Shown in pieces: positions 53,533 through 61,838 of a stretch of 64,000 nt of DNA. The notes under the pieces are model-generated. The model saw only the letters and a list, made by a program, of their open reading frames with translations, had not been told where the DNA came from and did no database searches. The position numbers were made by a program, and so were the translations under genes. Numbering within the stretch: position 1 is the stretch's first letter; each line of letters starts with the position of its first letter. The DNA comes from Lutimaribacter_A marinistellae. GTDB taxonomy: Bacteria; Pseudomonadota; Alphaproteobacteria; Rhodobacterales; Rhodobacteraceae. Where the stretch lies: contig NZ_JBHRXI010000004.1 in NCBI RefSeq assembly GCF_042648365.1, positions 496,001 to 560,000 on the forward strand, read 5' to 3'.

Positions 53533-54125
53533 TATTCCTTCTCCTCTGCGGACCCGTCCTCGGTCACGATCTCGTCAAACTGGTCTTCGTTGAGCGCGCC
53601 GGCCGCCTTGCGCTGACGCAGCATTTCCTTGATCAGGTCTTCTGTCAGCACGAGCTTTGCGTCGCTCAGCCAATCGAACTTCAACCCGATGGTCACCGTC
53701 TCGCCGTCCTGCAGGATGTTGACGAGCACCTCGTCATCCTCGACTCCTGCCAACTCGCCCTTGAACCGGCGGCGGCCATCTATCAGTTCCGAGGTTTCCA
53801 GTTTCGCCTCGTACCCCTCGAACATCGCAAAGTCCTTGAGGCGCGTCAGGGGCCGGTCGATGCCGGGGCTGGACACTTCGAGCGTGTAGGCATCGAGGAT
53901 CGGGTCTTCGACATCGAGGGTCGCACTGACGGCGTTAGAAATCTCAGCGCAATCGTCGACTTCGATTCCGCCATCTGGCTTGTCAGCCATGATTTGCAGA
54001 GTAGCCTGCTTGCCGCTCATCAGGCGAATGCGGACGAGTTCGAAGCCCAGATCTTCGATCACAGGCGTTACGATCTCGGCCAGGCGCCGGTCGATCGCAG
54101 CTTTTGCTATGAGGTCGTTCGACAT
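53532..54125 (-). CDS. rimP: Ribosome maturation factor RimP
   Basis: A 197-residue factor for 30S assembly. RimP landmarks: VIEDLGFELVRIRL near the start, VDDCAEISNAVSATLDVEDPI, YTLEVSSPGIDRPLT and the C-terminal SH3-like domain. The ATG at 54125 is chosen because the RimP fold begins there and a terminator-like hairpin occupies the region before it; a longer frame would translate through the hairpin. It is the first gene of the operon. Confidence 0.96.
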   Translation of the reverse strand: MSNDLIAKAAIDRRLAEIVTPVIEDLGFELVRIRLMSGKQATLQIMADKPDGGIEVDDCAEISNAVSATLDVEDPILDAYTLEVSSPGIDRPLTRLKDFAMFEGYEAKLETSELIDGRRRFKGELAGVEDDEVLVNILQDGETVTIGLKFDWLSDAKLVLTEDLIKEMLRQRKAAGALNEDQFDEIVTEDGSAEEKE

Positions 54126-54138
54126 GGTTTCCAGACAC

Positions 54139-54161
54139 AAAAAAACGGGCGCGCGGCCCGT
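54139..54161 (-). terminator. Terminator-like hairpin in the rimP leader (possible attenuator)
   Basis: On the minus strand ACGGGC-CGCGC-GCCCGT is followed by a run of seven T (ending with TGTGTC). It ends 13 bases before the rimP ATG and about 60-80 bases downstream of the promoter at 54219-54247, so it lies inside the leader. It could attenuate the operon, or terminate read-through from upstream genes. Confidence 0.65.
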
Positions 54162-54218
54162 GGAACATTTCCGGTGGAACCCCGGACCCAAAGGCCCGAC
54201 GTGCCGCTGTTGAAGCGC

Positions 54219-54247
54219 CATATACGGGGTGGAGGCCGAGTCTGCAA
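54219..54247 (-). promoter_or_regulatory. Promoter of the rimP-nusA-ylxR-infB operon
   Basis: On the minus strand TTGCAG at 54247-54242, a 17-bp spacer and TATATG at 54224-54219. It has the same -35 and almost the same -10 as the dnaK promoter. It lies about 94 bases before the rimP start. Confidence 0.6.
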
Positions 54248-54257
54248 CCCCTGACGG

Positions 54258-55076
54258 TCAGATCATCCACCACCGTTCAATAAGGCGACCGTCATCCAGC
54301 GGGGCGTGCGCGATCCGATTTGGCAGTCCGACACGCTCATTCGCTGCCAAGGCCATGTCGTTTTCCGACGGGTGGAAGCGAAACCTAGCCCGGTCGCGAA
54401 GGCCGACACGATCGGGCAGGGCGGCGAGATCGACATAACCGTCGCGCAGCGCCTCGGCCCGAATCGCGGCATCGGGAATGACGATGATCTCGACCACATC
54501 GACCCATCCCGCCTTACCTTGCTTGTAATGGTCAGCCACCCGCGTACCGCGAAAATGTCGGCCGTCCTCGGCGCGCTCCACGCGGTAGCATCCGGTGCCG
54601 TTTGCCAGACCCAGCGGTCTCGTCGCCTCACCCGCGCGCGCAACCGCAAATTGACGGCCTGCCAGACGGAGAGGCAAGCCAGGGTCCGGATCGTCCAGTG
54701 TAAGGGTCACTGTGTAGGTATCGACAAGGTTGATCCTGCCTAGGCGTTCCAGTGTTGCTGTCACATCGTTCGCCGAAAGCGGGTGGCCGTCGTGAAACGA
54801 CACGTCATCGCGAAGGGACAGTCGCCAATTCCTCGCTTCGGCGTCCGATTGCCAATCTCGCAGCAGCTCGCCGCGCAGCGCGCCATCGGGTCCGATCTCG
54901 GTGAGCGTGTCGTACACCGCCCCCGAAACAAGCGTTTCAAGGCTGTCGTCACGTGGTACGGCGATTCGCAAAGTTCCGCCCTGTTTCGGCGCTGCATCCA
55001 GCGAAACGCCGGTCGCGGCCAAAAGAGCTGCGGCTGCACCGGACGTGAACAGCGCGCGGCGGTCGATGCGATTCAT
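54258..55076 (-). CDS. Short family 5-like solute-binding protein, probably Tat-exported
   Basis: A 272-residue relative of oligopeptide-binding proteins (SBP_bac_5), about half the usual 500-550 length. The N-terminus NRIDRRALFTSGAAAALLAATG looks like a Tat signal. The opening GGTLRIAVPRDDSLETLVSGAVYDTLTEI, the WRLSLRDDVSFHDGHPLSANDV segment and NGTGCYRVERAE are typical of the N-terminal lobe; much of the second lobe is missing. No permease or ATPase gene is adjacent. It overlaps the peptidase gene upstream by four bases. It could be a degraded form, but the frame is clean. Confidence 0.78.
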   Translation of the reverse strand: MNRIDRRALFTSGAAAALLAATGVSLDAAPKQGGTLRIAVPRDDSLETLVSGAVYDTLTEIGPDGALRGELLRDWQSDAEARNWRLSLRDDVSFHDGHPLSANDVTATLERLGRINLVDTYTVTLTLDDPDPGLPLRLAGRQFAVARAGEATRPLGLANGTGCYRVERAEDGRHFRGTRVADHYKQGKAGWVDVVEIIVIPDAAIRAEALRDGYVDLAALPDRVGLRDRARFRFHPSENDMALAANERVGLPNRIAHAPLDDGRLIERWWMI

Positions 55077-56050
55077 CGGAGCTGCTCCCCGATCCTGTCC
55101 ATGATGCGTACGAGTTCGGAGGAAATGCCCGGTTCGCTCAACGCGTGGCCGGCATTTCGAACCATTTTGAGCTCGGAGTTGGGCCAGAGCTCACTGAGGC
55201 GATAGGCAGAAGCAGGCGGGCAGATCATGTCGTAGCGGCCTTGAACGATGAAGCCTGGAATATGCGAGATGCGTCCCATCTGCGCAAGGATCTGTCCATC
55301 CTGATCAAGGAACCCGGCATTCTGGAAGTAGTGGTTCTCGAGACGAGCAAACGCGCGGGCGTAATCTCCTGGGCTCTCGCCGGTCATGCCGTGGGAATGA
55401 ATCGAGGCCAATGCATTTTCCCAAGCCGACCAGATCCGCCCAAAGCGCGTCTCCTCCATCAGGTTCCCGGAAAAAAGGCGCCTGTGATAGGCTGCGATCA
55501 GGTCGTCGCGCTCATCCTCCGGGATTGGGCTCACGAATTTCGACCAGATCTCGGGCCAGAACTTGCCTGCGCCGCCGCCATAAAACCAATCGAGCTCGGC
55601 CTGCGTCATGAGGAACACGCCGCGCAGCACGAGGTGGGTTACGCGGTCAGGGTGAGTCTGTGCGTAGATAAGGGCCAGGGTTGCACCCCAACTTCCGCCG
55701 AAGGCGATCCATTCGTCGATCTCAAGCAACGTTCGGATCCGTTCGATATCGGCGACAAGATGCCAAGTCGTGTTGTCGGCAACCGATGCATGCGGTCGTG
55801 ACCGACCACAGCCGCGCTGGTCAAAGAGTACGACACGGTAAACCGATGGGTCAAAATAGCGCCGCATTGCCGGACTGCATCCGCCACCGGGACCGCCGTG
55901 CAGGACGACCACCGGGATCCCATCCGGGTTGCCGCACTGTTCGACATAAACGCGATGACCTTGACCGACATCGATCATGCGCTGGTCGAACGGGTCGACC
56001 GGCGGATAGAGATACTGCACTGCGCGCTTTTGGTCCGGGTACTTGTCCAT
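55073..56050 (-). CDS. pip: Proline iminopeptidase
   Basis: A 325-residue alpha/beta hydrolase that removes N-terminal proline from peptides. HGGPGGG is the oxyanion loop, GGSWG carries the nucleophilic Ser, and GRYDMICP and NAGHALSEPG carry the catalytic Asp and His. ATG 56050 is used because the typical YPPVDPFD start follows; a longer frame overlaps the divergent ubiG region. It is divergent from ubiG with 49 bp between starts. Confidence 0.93.
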   Translation of the reverse strand: MDKYPDQKRAVQYLYPPVDPFDQRMIDVGQGHRVYVEQCGNPDGIPVVVLHGGPGGGCSPAMRRYFDPSVYRVVLFDQRGCGRSRPHASVADNTTWHLVADIERIRTLLEIDEWIAFGGSWGATLALIYAQTHPDRVTHLVLRGVFLMTQAELDWFYGGGAGKFWPEIWSKFVSPIPEDERDDLIAAYHRRLFSGNLMEETRFGRIWSAWENALASIHSHGMTGESPGDYARAFARLENHYFQNAGFLDQDGQILAQMGRISHIPGFIVQGRYDMICPPASAYRLSELWPNSELKMVRNAGHALSEPGISSELVRIMDRIGEQLR

Positions 56051-56099
56051 TACGGCCCTATATAGTCCACAAGCTGTAAAAGAGCACACGGAGACAGGA

Positions 56100-56849
56100 A
56101 TGCAAGCAAGTCCGAACACCGTCGACCCCGCCGAGATCGCCAAGTTCGAGGCGATGGCGGCCGAATGGTGGGATCCCGCGGGCAAGTTCAAGCCCTTGCA
56201 CATGCTCAACCCATGCCGCCTGGATTACATCACTGCCCAGATCGCCGGCGAGTTCGGGCGGGATCTGGCCGATGATCAGCCGTTTGCCGGTTTGCGGTTA
56301 CTCGATATCGGTTGTGGCGGCGGGCTCTTGTCCGAACCCATGGCGCGGTTGGGTGCCGAGGTCGTGGGGGCCGATGCCGCCGAAAGAAACTTGCCCGTCG
56401 CGCGCATCCATGCTGAGCAGTCGAGGCTGGATATAGATTATCGCCACACCACTGCCGAGGCTTTGGCCGAATCGGGTGAGGCTTTCGACGTGGTGCTGAA
56501 CATGGAGGTAGTCGAGCATGTCGCCGATCCCTTGGCTTACCTGACCGCGGTAAGACAGCTGTTAAAGCCCGGTGGTCTCCACATCTGCTCGACGATCAAT
56601 CGCAACCCGAAGTCCTACGCGATGGCCATTTTCGGTGCCGAAGTCGTCATGCGCTGGTTGCCGCGGGGAACGCACGAATGGTCGAAATTCATCACGCCAG
56701 ACGAGTTGTACGAATTCCTGCGGCAGGCCGGTTTGGACCCGGTTGATCGCAAGGGCTTTGTTTTCAATCCAATAAGCTGGGCGTGGTCGATCTCGGATCG
56801 TGATCTGAGCGTAAACTACGTTACAGCAAGTCTGAAGCCCACGACCTAA
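56100..56849 (+). CDS. ubiG: Ubiquinone O-methyltransferase UbiG
   Basis: A 249-residue SAM-dependent enzyme for both O-methylations in ubiquinone synthesis. The N-terminus KFEAMAAEWWDPAGKFKPLHMLNPCRLDYI is specific for UbiG; the SAM motif is LLDIGCGGGLLSEPMARLGA; MEVVEHVADP follows. The ATG at 56100 has GGAG 7 bases before it; a longer frame adds 19 residues. The stop overlaps the convergent MarR gene by four bases. Confidence 0.96.
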   Translation: MQASPNTVDPAEIAKFEAMAAEWWDPAGKFKPLHMLNPCRLDYITAQIAGEFGRDLADDQPFAGLRLLDIGCGGGLLSEPMARLGAEVVGADAAERNLPVARIHAEQSRLDIDYRHTTAEALAESGEAFDVVLNMEVVEHVADPLAYLTAVRQLLKPGGLHICSTINRNPKSYAMAIFGAEVVMRWLPRGTHEWSKFITPDELYEFLRQAGLDPVDRKGFVFNPISWAWSISDRDLSVNYVTASLKPTT

Positions 56850-57286
56850 GCGCCTTCCAGCTTGATGCGCAGATCGCGCAGGACCGGCAAGATGGTGCGG
56901 ACACGGTCGGTGCCCAGTTGCTGGACCATGCGATTGATGAGCGGGGCAATCGATTGAATCGCCTGGTCGCGCGCTTGCCGCCCAGCCGGGCTGATCGCAA
57001 CCATCTTGCGCCTTGCATCGTCCCAATCGGGCCGGATGTGGATGTATCCGGCCCATTCCAGTTTCGACAATGTGTTGGTCATCGCGCCGCGTGTCACGTG
57101 AAACGTTGCCGCGAGCTGAGCAGGAGATCGCTCGCCGCCCACGAAGACAAGGTGATTGAGTACCGAGAAATGCGAAATCTCCATGCCTTTTGGAAGCACC
57201 CGACCCAACCGATTGCGCAGCAATTGGTCGGCGGTCAGGATCTCGCTGAAAAGCGAGATTGCCAGTGCATTGGTTTCTTCGGTCAT
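56846..57286 (-). CDS. MarR-family transcriptional regulator
   Basis: A 146-residue winged helix-turn-helix protein. The DNA-binding part is SPAQLAATFHVTRGAMTNTLSKLEWAGYI, with wing residues RPDWDDARRKMVAISPAGR, as in MarR. Helices at both ends form the dimer. The effector and targets are unknown; it lies just before a divergent-looking group that ends at ubiG, and 12 bp after an amidohydrolase gene in the same direction, so it may control that operon. Confidence 0.88.
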   Translation of the reverse strand: MTEETNALAISLFSEILTADQLLRNRLGRVLPKGMEISHFSVLNHLVFVGGERSPAQLAATFHVTRGAMTNTLSKLEWAGYIHIRPDWDDARRKMVAISPAGRQARDQAIQSIAPLINRMVQQLGTDRVRTILPVLRDLRIKLEGA

Positions 57287-57298
57287 CTTCGGTTCGGA

Positions 57299-58129
57299 TC
57301 AGGGCCCGGTAAAGGGGCGGACATGTGTGAGCGAGGGAACCTTGCGGCGCGCCTCTGTCACAGAACTATCATTGAGATCCAGAAAGTGAATGCCGGGTTC
57401 GGTTCCGCCGTCTATCAGCACCTCGCCCCAGGGCGAAACCGCAAGGCTGTGCCCGTATGTCTTTCGCTCGCGGCCGCGCGTGGTTGGGTGGGTGCCGCAT
57501 TGTCCTGGTGCCAGAACGTAACACCCCGTTTCAATGGCACGGGCGCGCAACAGCGAATGCCAGTGGGCCGCGCCGGTCACAGGGGAAAAGGCCGCCGGTA
57601 CGGTGAGGATGCGCGCACCGGATTGCGCAAGGGCTGCGTAGAGATGCGGAAAACGCAGGTCGTAGCAGACGCTCATACCGATTCGGCCAAAGGGGGTCTC
57701 GGCGGTAACCGCACGATCTCCGGGGCGGTAGTTGGCCGATTCCCGAAAGGTTTCTGTCTCGGTCACCTGAACGTCGAACATATGAATCTTGTCATAGCGC
57801 GCAACGATTTCACCACTTGGCGAAACAAGGAAAGACCGGTTTGCAAAGCGGCCGTCGGCATCATGGGTCTTGAGGCCGAGCGAACCGATCAATAGCCAAA
57901 TCCCCAACTCGGAAGCCTGCTTTTGCAGGCCCGCAAGGGTTTCGTCGTCCTCTTCGTGCCGAAGGACTTCGCGCTGCCGCGTGGTACTGTTCGACACGCA
58001 ATTGGTCACCTCGGGCGTCAGAACGAAACGCGCTCCCTTGTCGGCGGCGGCGGCAACCATTGCGCGCACCATTTCAAGGTTTTGGCCCGGGTCGTCGGAC
58101 GACGTGATCTGCAGCAGCGCGGTTTTCAT
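57299..58129 (-). CDS. Carbon-nitrogen hydrolase (nitrilase superfamily)
   Basis: A 276-residue amidase-like enzyme with the catalytic triad visible: Glu40 (VLTPEVTN), Lys114 (YDKIHMFDV) and Cys155 (MSVCYDLRFPHLY). Such NitFhit-type proteins act on deaminated glutathione or omega-amides; the pairing with grxC next to it fits a glutathione link, but this is inferred. Its start overlaps the grxC stop by one base. Confidence 0.9.
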   Translation of the reverse strand: MKTALLQITSSDDPGQNLEMVRAMVAAAADKGARFVLTPEVTNCVSNSTTRQREVLRHEEDDETLAGLQKQASELGIWLLIGSLGLKTHDADGRFANRSFLVSPSGEIVARYDKIHMFDVQVTETETFRESANYRPGDRAVTAETPFGRIGMSVCYDLRFPHLYAALAQSGARILTVPAAFSPVTGAAHWHSLLRARAIETGCYVLAPGQCGTHPTTRGRERKTYGHSLAVSPWGEVLIDGGTEPGIHFLDLNDSSVTEARRKVPSLTHVRPFTGP

Positions 58130-58386
58130 CAGGCAGCCAGCATCGGGTCGAGTTTGCCGGTACGATCCAGGTCGAACAGGTCATCGCAACCGCCGACATG
58201 CGTTTTGCCGATAAAGATCTGCGGCACCGTACGTCTACCGCCTGCACGCTGGATCATCTCAGGTTTGCGATCCGGATCACGCAGCACGTCGATCTCGGTG
58301 AATTCAACGCCTTTCTGTTTCAACAAGCGTTTGGCTGCGTGACAAAAGCCGCACAGGGGCGACGTGTAGATTTCGACGGGCTTCAT
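58129..58386 (-). CDS. grxC: Glutaredoxin 3
   Basis: An 85-residue dithiol glutaredoxin. The active site is CGFC in SPLCGFCHAAKRLL, in place of the usual CPYC; both Cys are kept. The cis-proline TVPQIFIG and GGCDDLF glutathione-binding motifs are intact. It uses glutathione to reduce disulfides. The start follows GGGGAATAC and the gene is 36 bp after comF. Confidence 0.94.
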   Translation of the reverse strand: MKPVEIYTSPLCGFCHAAKRLLKQKGVEFTEIDVLRDPDRKPEMIQRAGGRRTVPQIFIGKTHVGGCDDLFDLDRTGKLDPMLAA

Positions 58387-58422
58387 GTATTCCCCTCATT
58401 CGTTCGCGAAACTTAGGGTGAG

Positions 58423-59151
58423 TTAAGCATCCTTGGCGACGCGCGCCAGTGTCAACACGCGGATTTGCGCGGCACCCGCATCAAGGCAAGCCTCAGCACA
58501 GGCCGACAGTGTTGCGCCAGAGGTCATGACATCGTCCACCAGAAGAACGGTACGAGCAGCAAGTCGATGACGGCGTTTCGGGTGAGGCTCTATGGCATTT
58601 CGCAGTGCTGTAAACCTTTGGTTGGCGCTGGAACCGTCAAGCTTCGGGGTCTTGATTCTTCTTAGCAGCAGGTCCGGGCAAAAAGGCAGGCCGGTTTCGT
58701 TGGCAAGATGTTGCGCCAGCAGGGCGGACTGGTTGTAGCGCCGTTTGAGCAATCGCGACCAGTGCAGTGGGACTGGTGCGATCAGCATGTCATCTGTGAG
58801 GATCTCACGACCGGCCTGGGCCAGCCAACGTGCAGCGGGGCGTGCAAGCTCTGGCCTGTCGCCATGCTTGAATGCAAGCATCATGCGCTTTGCCCTGCCT
58901 TTGTACAGAAGGGCAGACCGGCCTTCCACCCAAGGGCGGGGAGTCTTCATGCAGTCGTCGCATTCGATGCGATGCCCGTCGCGTTCACCCGGGAGCGGGG
59001 TGCCGCACGCCTCGCAGACTGTGCCGACGATGAAAGGTGTGTCGCGCCAGCATGTCCCGCAGAGTCCGAAATCGGACGAAACAAGTTCCCCACAGCCCAT
59101 GCAGCGAGGCGGATAGACCAGTTCGACGGCAGTTTGAATCTTGCTCCACAT
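58423..59151 (-). CDS. ComF-family phosphoribosyltransferase-like protein
   Basis: A 242-residue protein with an N-terminal zinc ribbon (CMGC...CGTCW, then CEACG and CDDC) and a C-terminal PRPP-binding fold, VLLVDDVMTSGATLSACAEA. ComF is needed for DNA uptake in competent bacteria; in alphaproteobacteria the gene is common and the role is less sure. It is divergent from a methyltransferase gene only 7 bp away. Confidence 0.9.
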   Translation of the reverse strand: MWSKIQTAVELVYPPRCMGCGELVSSDFGLCGTCWRDTPFIVGTVCEACGTPLPGERDGHRIECDDCMKTPRPWVEGRSALLYKGRAKRMMLAFKHGDRPELARPAARWLAQAGREILTDDMLIAPVPLHWSRLLKRRYNQSALLAQHLANETGLPFCPDLLLRRIKTPKLDGSSANQRFTALRNAIEPHPKRRHRLAARTVLLVDDVMTSGATLSACAEACLDAGAAQIRVLTLARVAKDA

Positions 59152-59158
59152 GGTTTAA

Positions 59159-59998
59159 GTGCGGCTCATGAAAATGCCTGCTTCCGAGATGCCAGTTCTG
59201 TTCGATCGCGTGGCGCTTGCCGCGCACCGGTCACGAGCAAATGGTGAAGCGTTTTTCCTTCACCATTTCGCGGTCGACGAGGTGCAGGATCGTCTGGCGA
59301 TGGTTAACAGGACGTTTAAGACTGCGGCTGTCGTGACCGCTTTCCCTGAACCCTGGCAGTCGATGATGCCCGAAGCGCAGATTGTCGCGGACGACGACGT
59401 TCTGGCATTCGAGCCCGAAAGCAACGATCTGATCATTCACGCCATGGCGCTTCACTGGGCCAATGATCCGGTCGGCCAACTGATCCAGTGCCGTCGCGCA
59501 TTACGGCCCGACGGCTTGCTGATTGCCTTGTGTTTGGGGGGGGACACCCTTCACCAGTTGCGCGCCGTGTTGAGTCAGGCGGAGGTTGAGGTGACAGGCG
59601 GCCTTAGCCCACGCATTGCCCCGATGGGAGAGATCCGGGATCTTGGTGCCTTGTTGCAGAGGGCGGGATTTGCACTGCCGGTGGCGGACTCCGCTCCGTT
59701 GACAGCGACATACAGCGACCTCAGGCACCTGATGCTCGACCTGCGCGCGATGGGCGAAACGAACGCGATGCTCGAACGCCCGAGACGATTTACTCGAAAA
59801 TCCGTGTTTTCGCGGGCGCAGGACCTCTACTCAGAGCATTTCGCGCAGGCTGACGGACGGTTGGAAGCAACTTTCGAAATCATCTGCCTGACCGGCTGGG
59901 CGCCGCATGAAAACCAACCCAAACCATTGCGGCCGGGATCGGCTCAGGCGAGACTGGCCGAAGCACTTGGCACGGATGAGACCAAATTGACCGATTGA
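59159..59998 (+). CDS. BioC/NDUFAF5-like SAM-dependent methyltransferase
   Basis: A 279-residue protein with a methyltransferase-type Rossmann fold; HAMALHWANDPVGQLIQCRRALRPDGLLIALCLGGDTLHQLRAVLSQAE is the segment typical of the BioC/NDUFAF5 group. The glycine-rich SAM loop is not clear (AAVVTAFPEPWQS in its place), so activity may have diverged. The start is uncertain: GTG 59159, ATG 59168 or ATG 59174. It is 7 bp from the divergent comF start. Confidence 0.75.
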   Translation: MRLMKMPASEMPVLFDRVALAAHRSRANGEAFFLHHFAVDEVQDRLAMVNRTFKTAAVVTAFPEPWQSMMPEAQIVADDDVLAFEPESNDLIIHAMALHWANDPVGQLIQCRRALRPDGLLIALCLGGDTLHQLRAVLSQAEVEVTGGLSPRIAPMGEIRDLGALLQRAGFALPVADSAPLTATYSDLRHLMLDLRAMGETNAMLERPRRFTRKSVFSRAQDLYSEHFAQADGRLEATFEIICLTGWAPHENQPKPLRPGSAQARLAEALGTDETKLTD

Positions 59999-59999
59999 C

Positions 60000-60015
60000 G
60001 CGGGACGAATCCCGC
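60000..60015 (+). terminator. Weak hairpin after the methyltransferase gene
   Basis: GCGGGA-CGAA-TCCCGC (6-bp stem) followed by TTAACTC, directly after the stop codon. There is no T run, so termination would be partial. It sits between the gene and hemH. Confidence 0.35.
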
Positions 60016-60058
60016 TTAACTCAGGAAGCGGACCAGTAAGACATTCAGGAAACCCGAT

Positions 60059-61120
60059 ATGCTAGACGCCATCAAGGACGCAATCCGACCCGCCCACGCA
60101 CCGGCGGATCATCCCAAGGTCAAGATGGGACGAATCGGAATCCTGTTGGCCAATCTCGGAACTCCTGACCATTACTCCTATTGGCCGATGCGTCGTTACC
60201 TGAACGAGTTTCTGTCGGACAAGCGCGTGATCGATTATCCCGCGTGGAAGTGGCAGCCCATTTTGCAGGGGATCATCCTGACCAAGCGCCCCTTCAGTTC
60301 GGGCGCGGCCTACAAGTCGATCTGGAACCACGACAAGGGCGAAAGCCCGCTGATGACGATCACCAAGGAACAGACGGCTAAACTGTCGGCCAAGCTGCAA
60401 GAGGTCCACGGGGACAAGGTGCTGGTGGATTTCTGCATGCGTTATGGCAATCCGTCGACGCGCTCGAAGGTTGCCCATATGACGGCCGAAGGTTGCGACA
60501 GAATACTGTTTTTTCCACTGTATCCGCATTATGCCGGAGCGACGACCGCGACCGCCAATGATCAGTTCTTTCGCGCCTTGATGCATGAGACATGGCAGCC
60601 GGCGAGCCGTACGGTGCCAGCCTATTTCGATCATCCCGCGTATATCGATGCGCTCGCCCGTTCGATCGAAAGCGCATATGCGAAGATGGACAGCCGGCCC
60701 GACATTCTCGTTTGTTCCTACCACGGGATGCCGGAACGCTACCTCAAGCAGGGCGATCCGTACCATTGCCAGTGTGTCAAGACCACGCGGCTTCTGAAAG
60801 AGCGGCTGGGTTGGGATGACGATCAGATCACGTCAACCTTCCAGTCACGATTCGGGCCCGAGGAATGGTTGAAGCCCTACACGGTTGATCACGTTGCCGA
60901 TCTTGCCAAGCAAGGAAAAAAGAACATCGCAGTTGTTGCTCCTGCATTCTCGGCCGATTGCATCGAAACGCTGGAAGAGATCAACGAAGAGATTCGCGAA
61001 AGCTTCGAAGAGGCTGGCGGCGAAGGCTTTACATATATTCCGTGCCTGAACTCTGACGATGCGCATATCGAAGCGCTTGCGCGTCTCGTCGATGAAAACA
61101 TTCGAGGCTGGATAGACTGA
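60059..61120 (+). CDS. hemH: Ferrochelatase
   Basis: A 353-residue enzyme that inserts ferrous iron into protoporphyrin IX, the last step of haem synthesis. Landmarks are LLANLGTPDHYSYWPMRRYLNEFL, FCMRYGNPS, LYPHYAGATT, SYHGMPERYLKQGDPYHCQC with the metal-site His, and PAFSADCIETLEEI with the catalytic Glu residues. The start ATG at 60059 follows TCAGGAAACC. It ends at a bidirectional terminator. Confidence 0.97.
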   Translation: MLDAIKDAIRPAHAPADHPKVKMGRIGILLANLGTPDHYSYWPMRRYLNEFLSDKRVIDYPAWKWQPILQGIILTKRPFSSGAAYKSIWNHDKGESPLMTITKEQTAKLSAKLQEVHGDKVLVDFCMRYGNPSTRSKVAHMTAEGCDRILFFPLYPHYAGATTATANDQFFRALMHETWQPASRTVPAYFDHPAYIDALARSIESAYAKMDSRPDILVCSYHGMPERYLKQGDPYHCQCVKTTRLLKERLGWDDDQITSTFQSRFGPEEWLKPYTVDHVADLAKQGKKNIAVVAPAFSADCIETLEEINEEIRESFEEAGGEGFTYIPCLNSDDAHIEALARLVDENIRGWID

Positions 61121-61142
61121 CCGGGTCAGTTTGATGCAAAAG

Positions 61143-61172
61143 AAAAAGGCGGTGGAGAACCACCGCCTTTTC
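61143..61172. terminator. Bidirectional terminator between hemH and a small convergent gene
   Basis: AAAAAGGCGGTGG-AGAA-CCACCGCCTTTTT: an 8-bp GC stem flanked by five A and five T, so it works on both strands. It lies 22 bases after the hemH stop and 22 before the stop of the small gene. Confidence 0.9.
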
Positions 61173-61193
61173 CGGTTTCTTGTGTCGTAGCTA

Positions 61194-61376
61194 TTAGCTG
61201 GATGCGACAGCTGCGCCGACGATAACCAGCAGCAGCAGGGGCAGCCAGACGCCGCCGGACGAGCCCTGAGTCTCTTCGACGATGACCGGTGCTTCGACGA
61301 CGGGCTCTTCCAGGTTGCCTGCAAAAGCGGTCGATGCGGCGGCGGTCAGGGCAGCAGCGAGAACGAGTTTCTTCAT
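61194..61376 (-). CDS. Small exported protein with C-terminal membrane segment
   Basis: A 60-residue protein. A signal peptide MKKLVLAAALTAAASTAFA (cleavage before Gly20), a short acidic Pro/Val/Glu linker (EEPVVEAPVIVEE), then a hydrophobic helix GVWLPLLLLVIVGAAVA ending in SS. GGAGG stands 7 bases before the ATG. Proteins of this design are frequent beside hemH in Rhodobacterales; function unknown. A longer reading frame upstream is spurious. Confidence 0.72.
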   Translation of the reverse strand: MKKLVLAAALTAAASTAFAGNLEEPVVEAPVIVEETQGSSGGVWLPLLLLVIVGAAVASS

Positions 61377-61838
61377 GTTAACCTCCAGAATTTGCGCGAT
61401 TACATACATGTATACCGCGCACCCAAGACTTACCTCGTGGTTTTTTTCTATGCCGCACATGCACCGAATTGCAAACGCTACTTGTTGCAGAAGGCAAGAA
61501 GGGCGCTGAAATGTCGTCAAAATAGCAACACTTGCGGGGCGATCTTCACCATATCGTGCCCTTGGGCCGTTGGCGCACAATCACCAGAAAGCGGACAGCG
61601 GGGCAGCTCTCAAAGCCTTGCGCGCGCAGTTGAACGCAAATGTTGCCAGCTTGTCAAAGGTAACCCGGTGCCAGGCAGATTGTTCGGTCAAAATTCGGGA
61701 GTCTGCGGACTGTTCTGATGCGCATGCTTGGTGCAGGCAAGCCGTACCAAGTGTCAAACCTCTTCGATGTGTTGTTTCTTGGGTTTGCTACCGGAGCGCC
61801 GGCGCGCTATTTCGTGCCGTGACAGAAGGACGGTACGG
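61377..61838. other. 462-bp non-coding interval
   Basis: No convincing gene. Short open frames exist on both strands but lack ribosome sites and have atypical Cys-rich compositions. Near the small minus-strand gene are GTATACATGTATG, a near-palindrome that could be a regulatory box, and a T-run. I saw no tRNA cloverleaf. A small RNA is possible but nothing in the sequence shows one. Confidence 0.4.
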
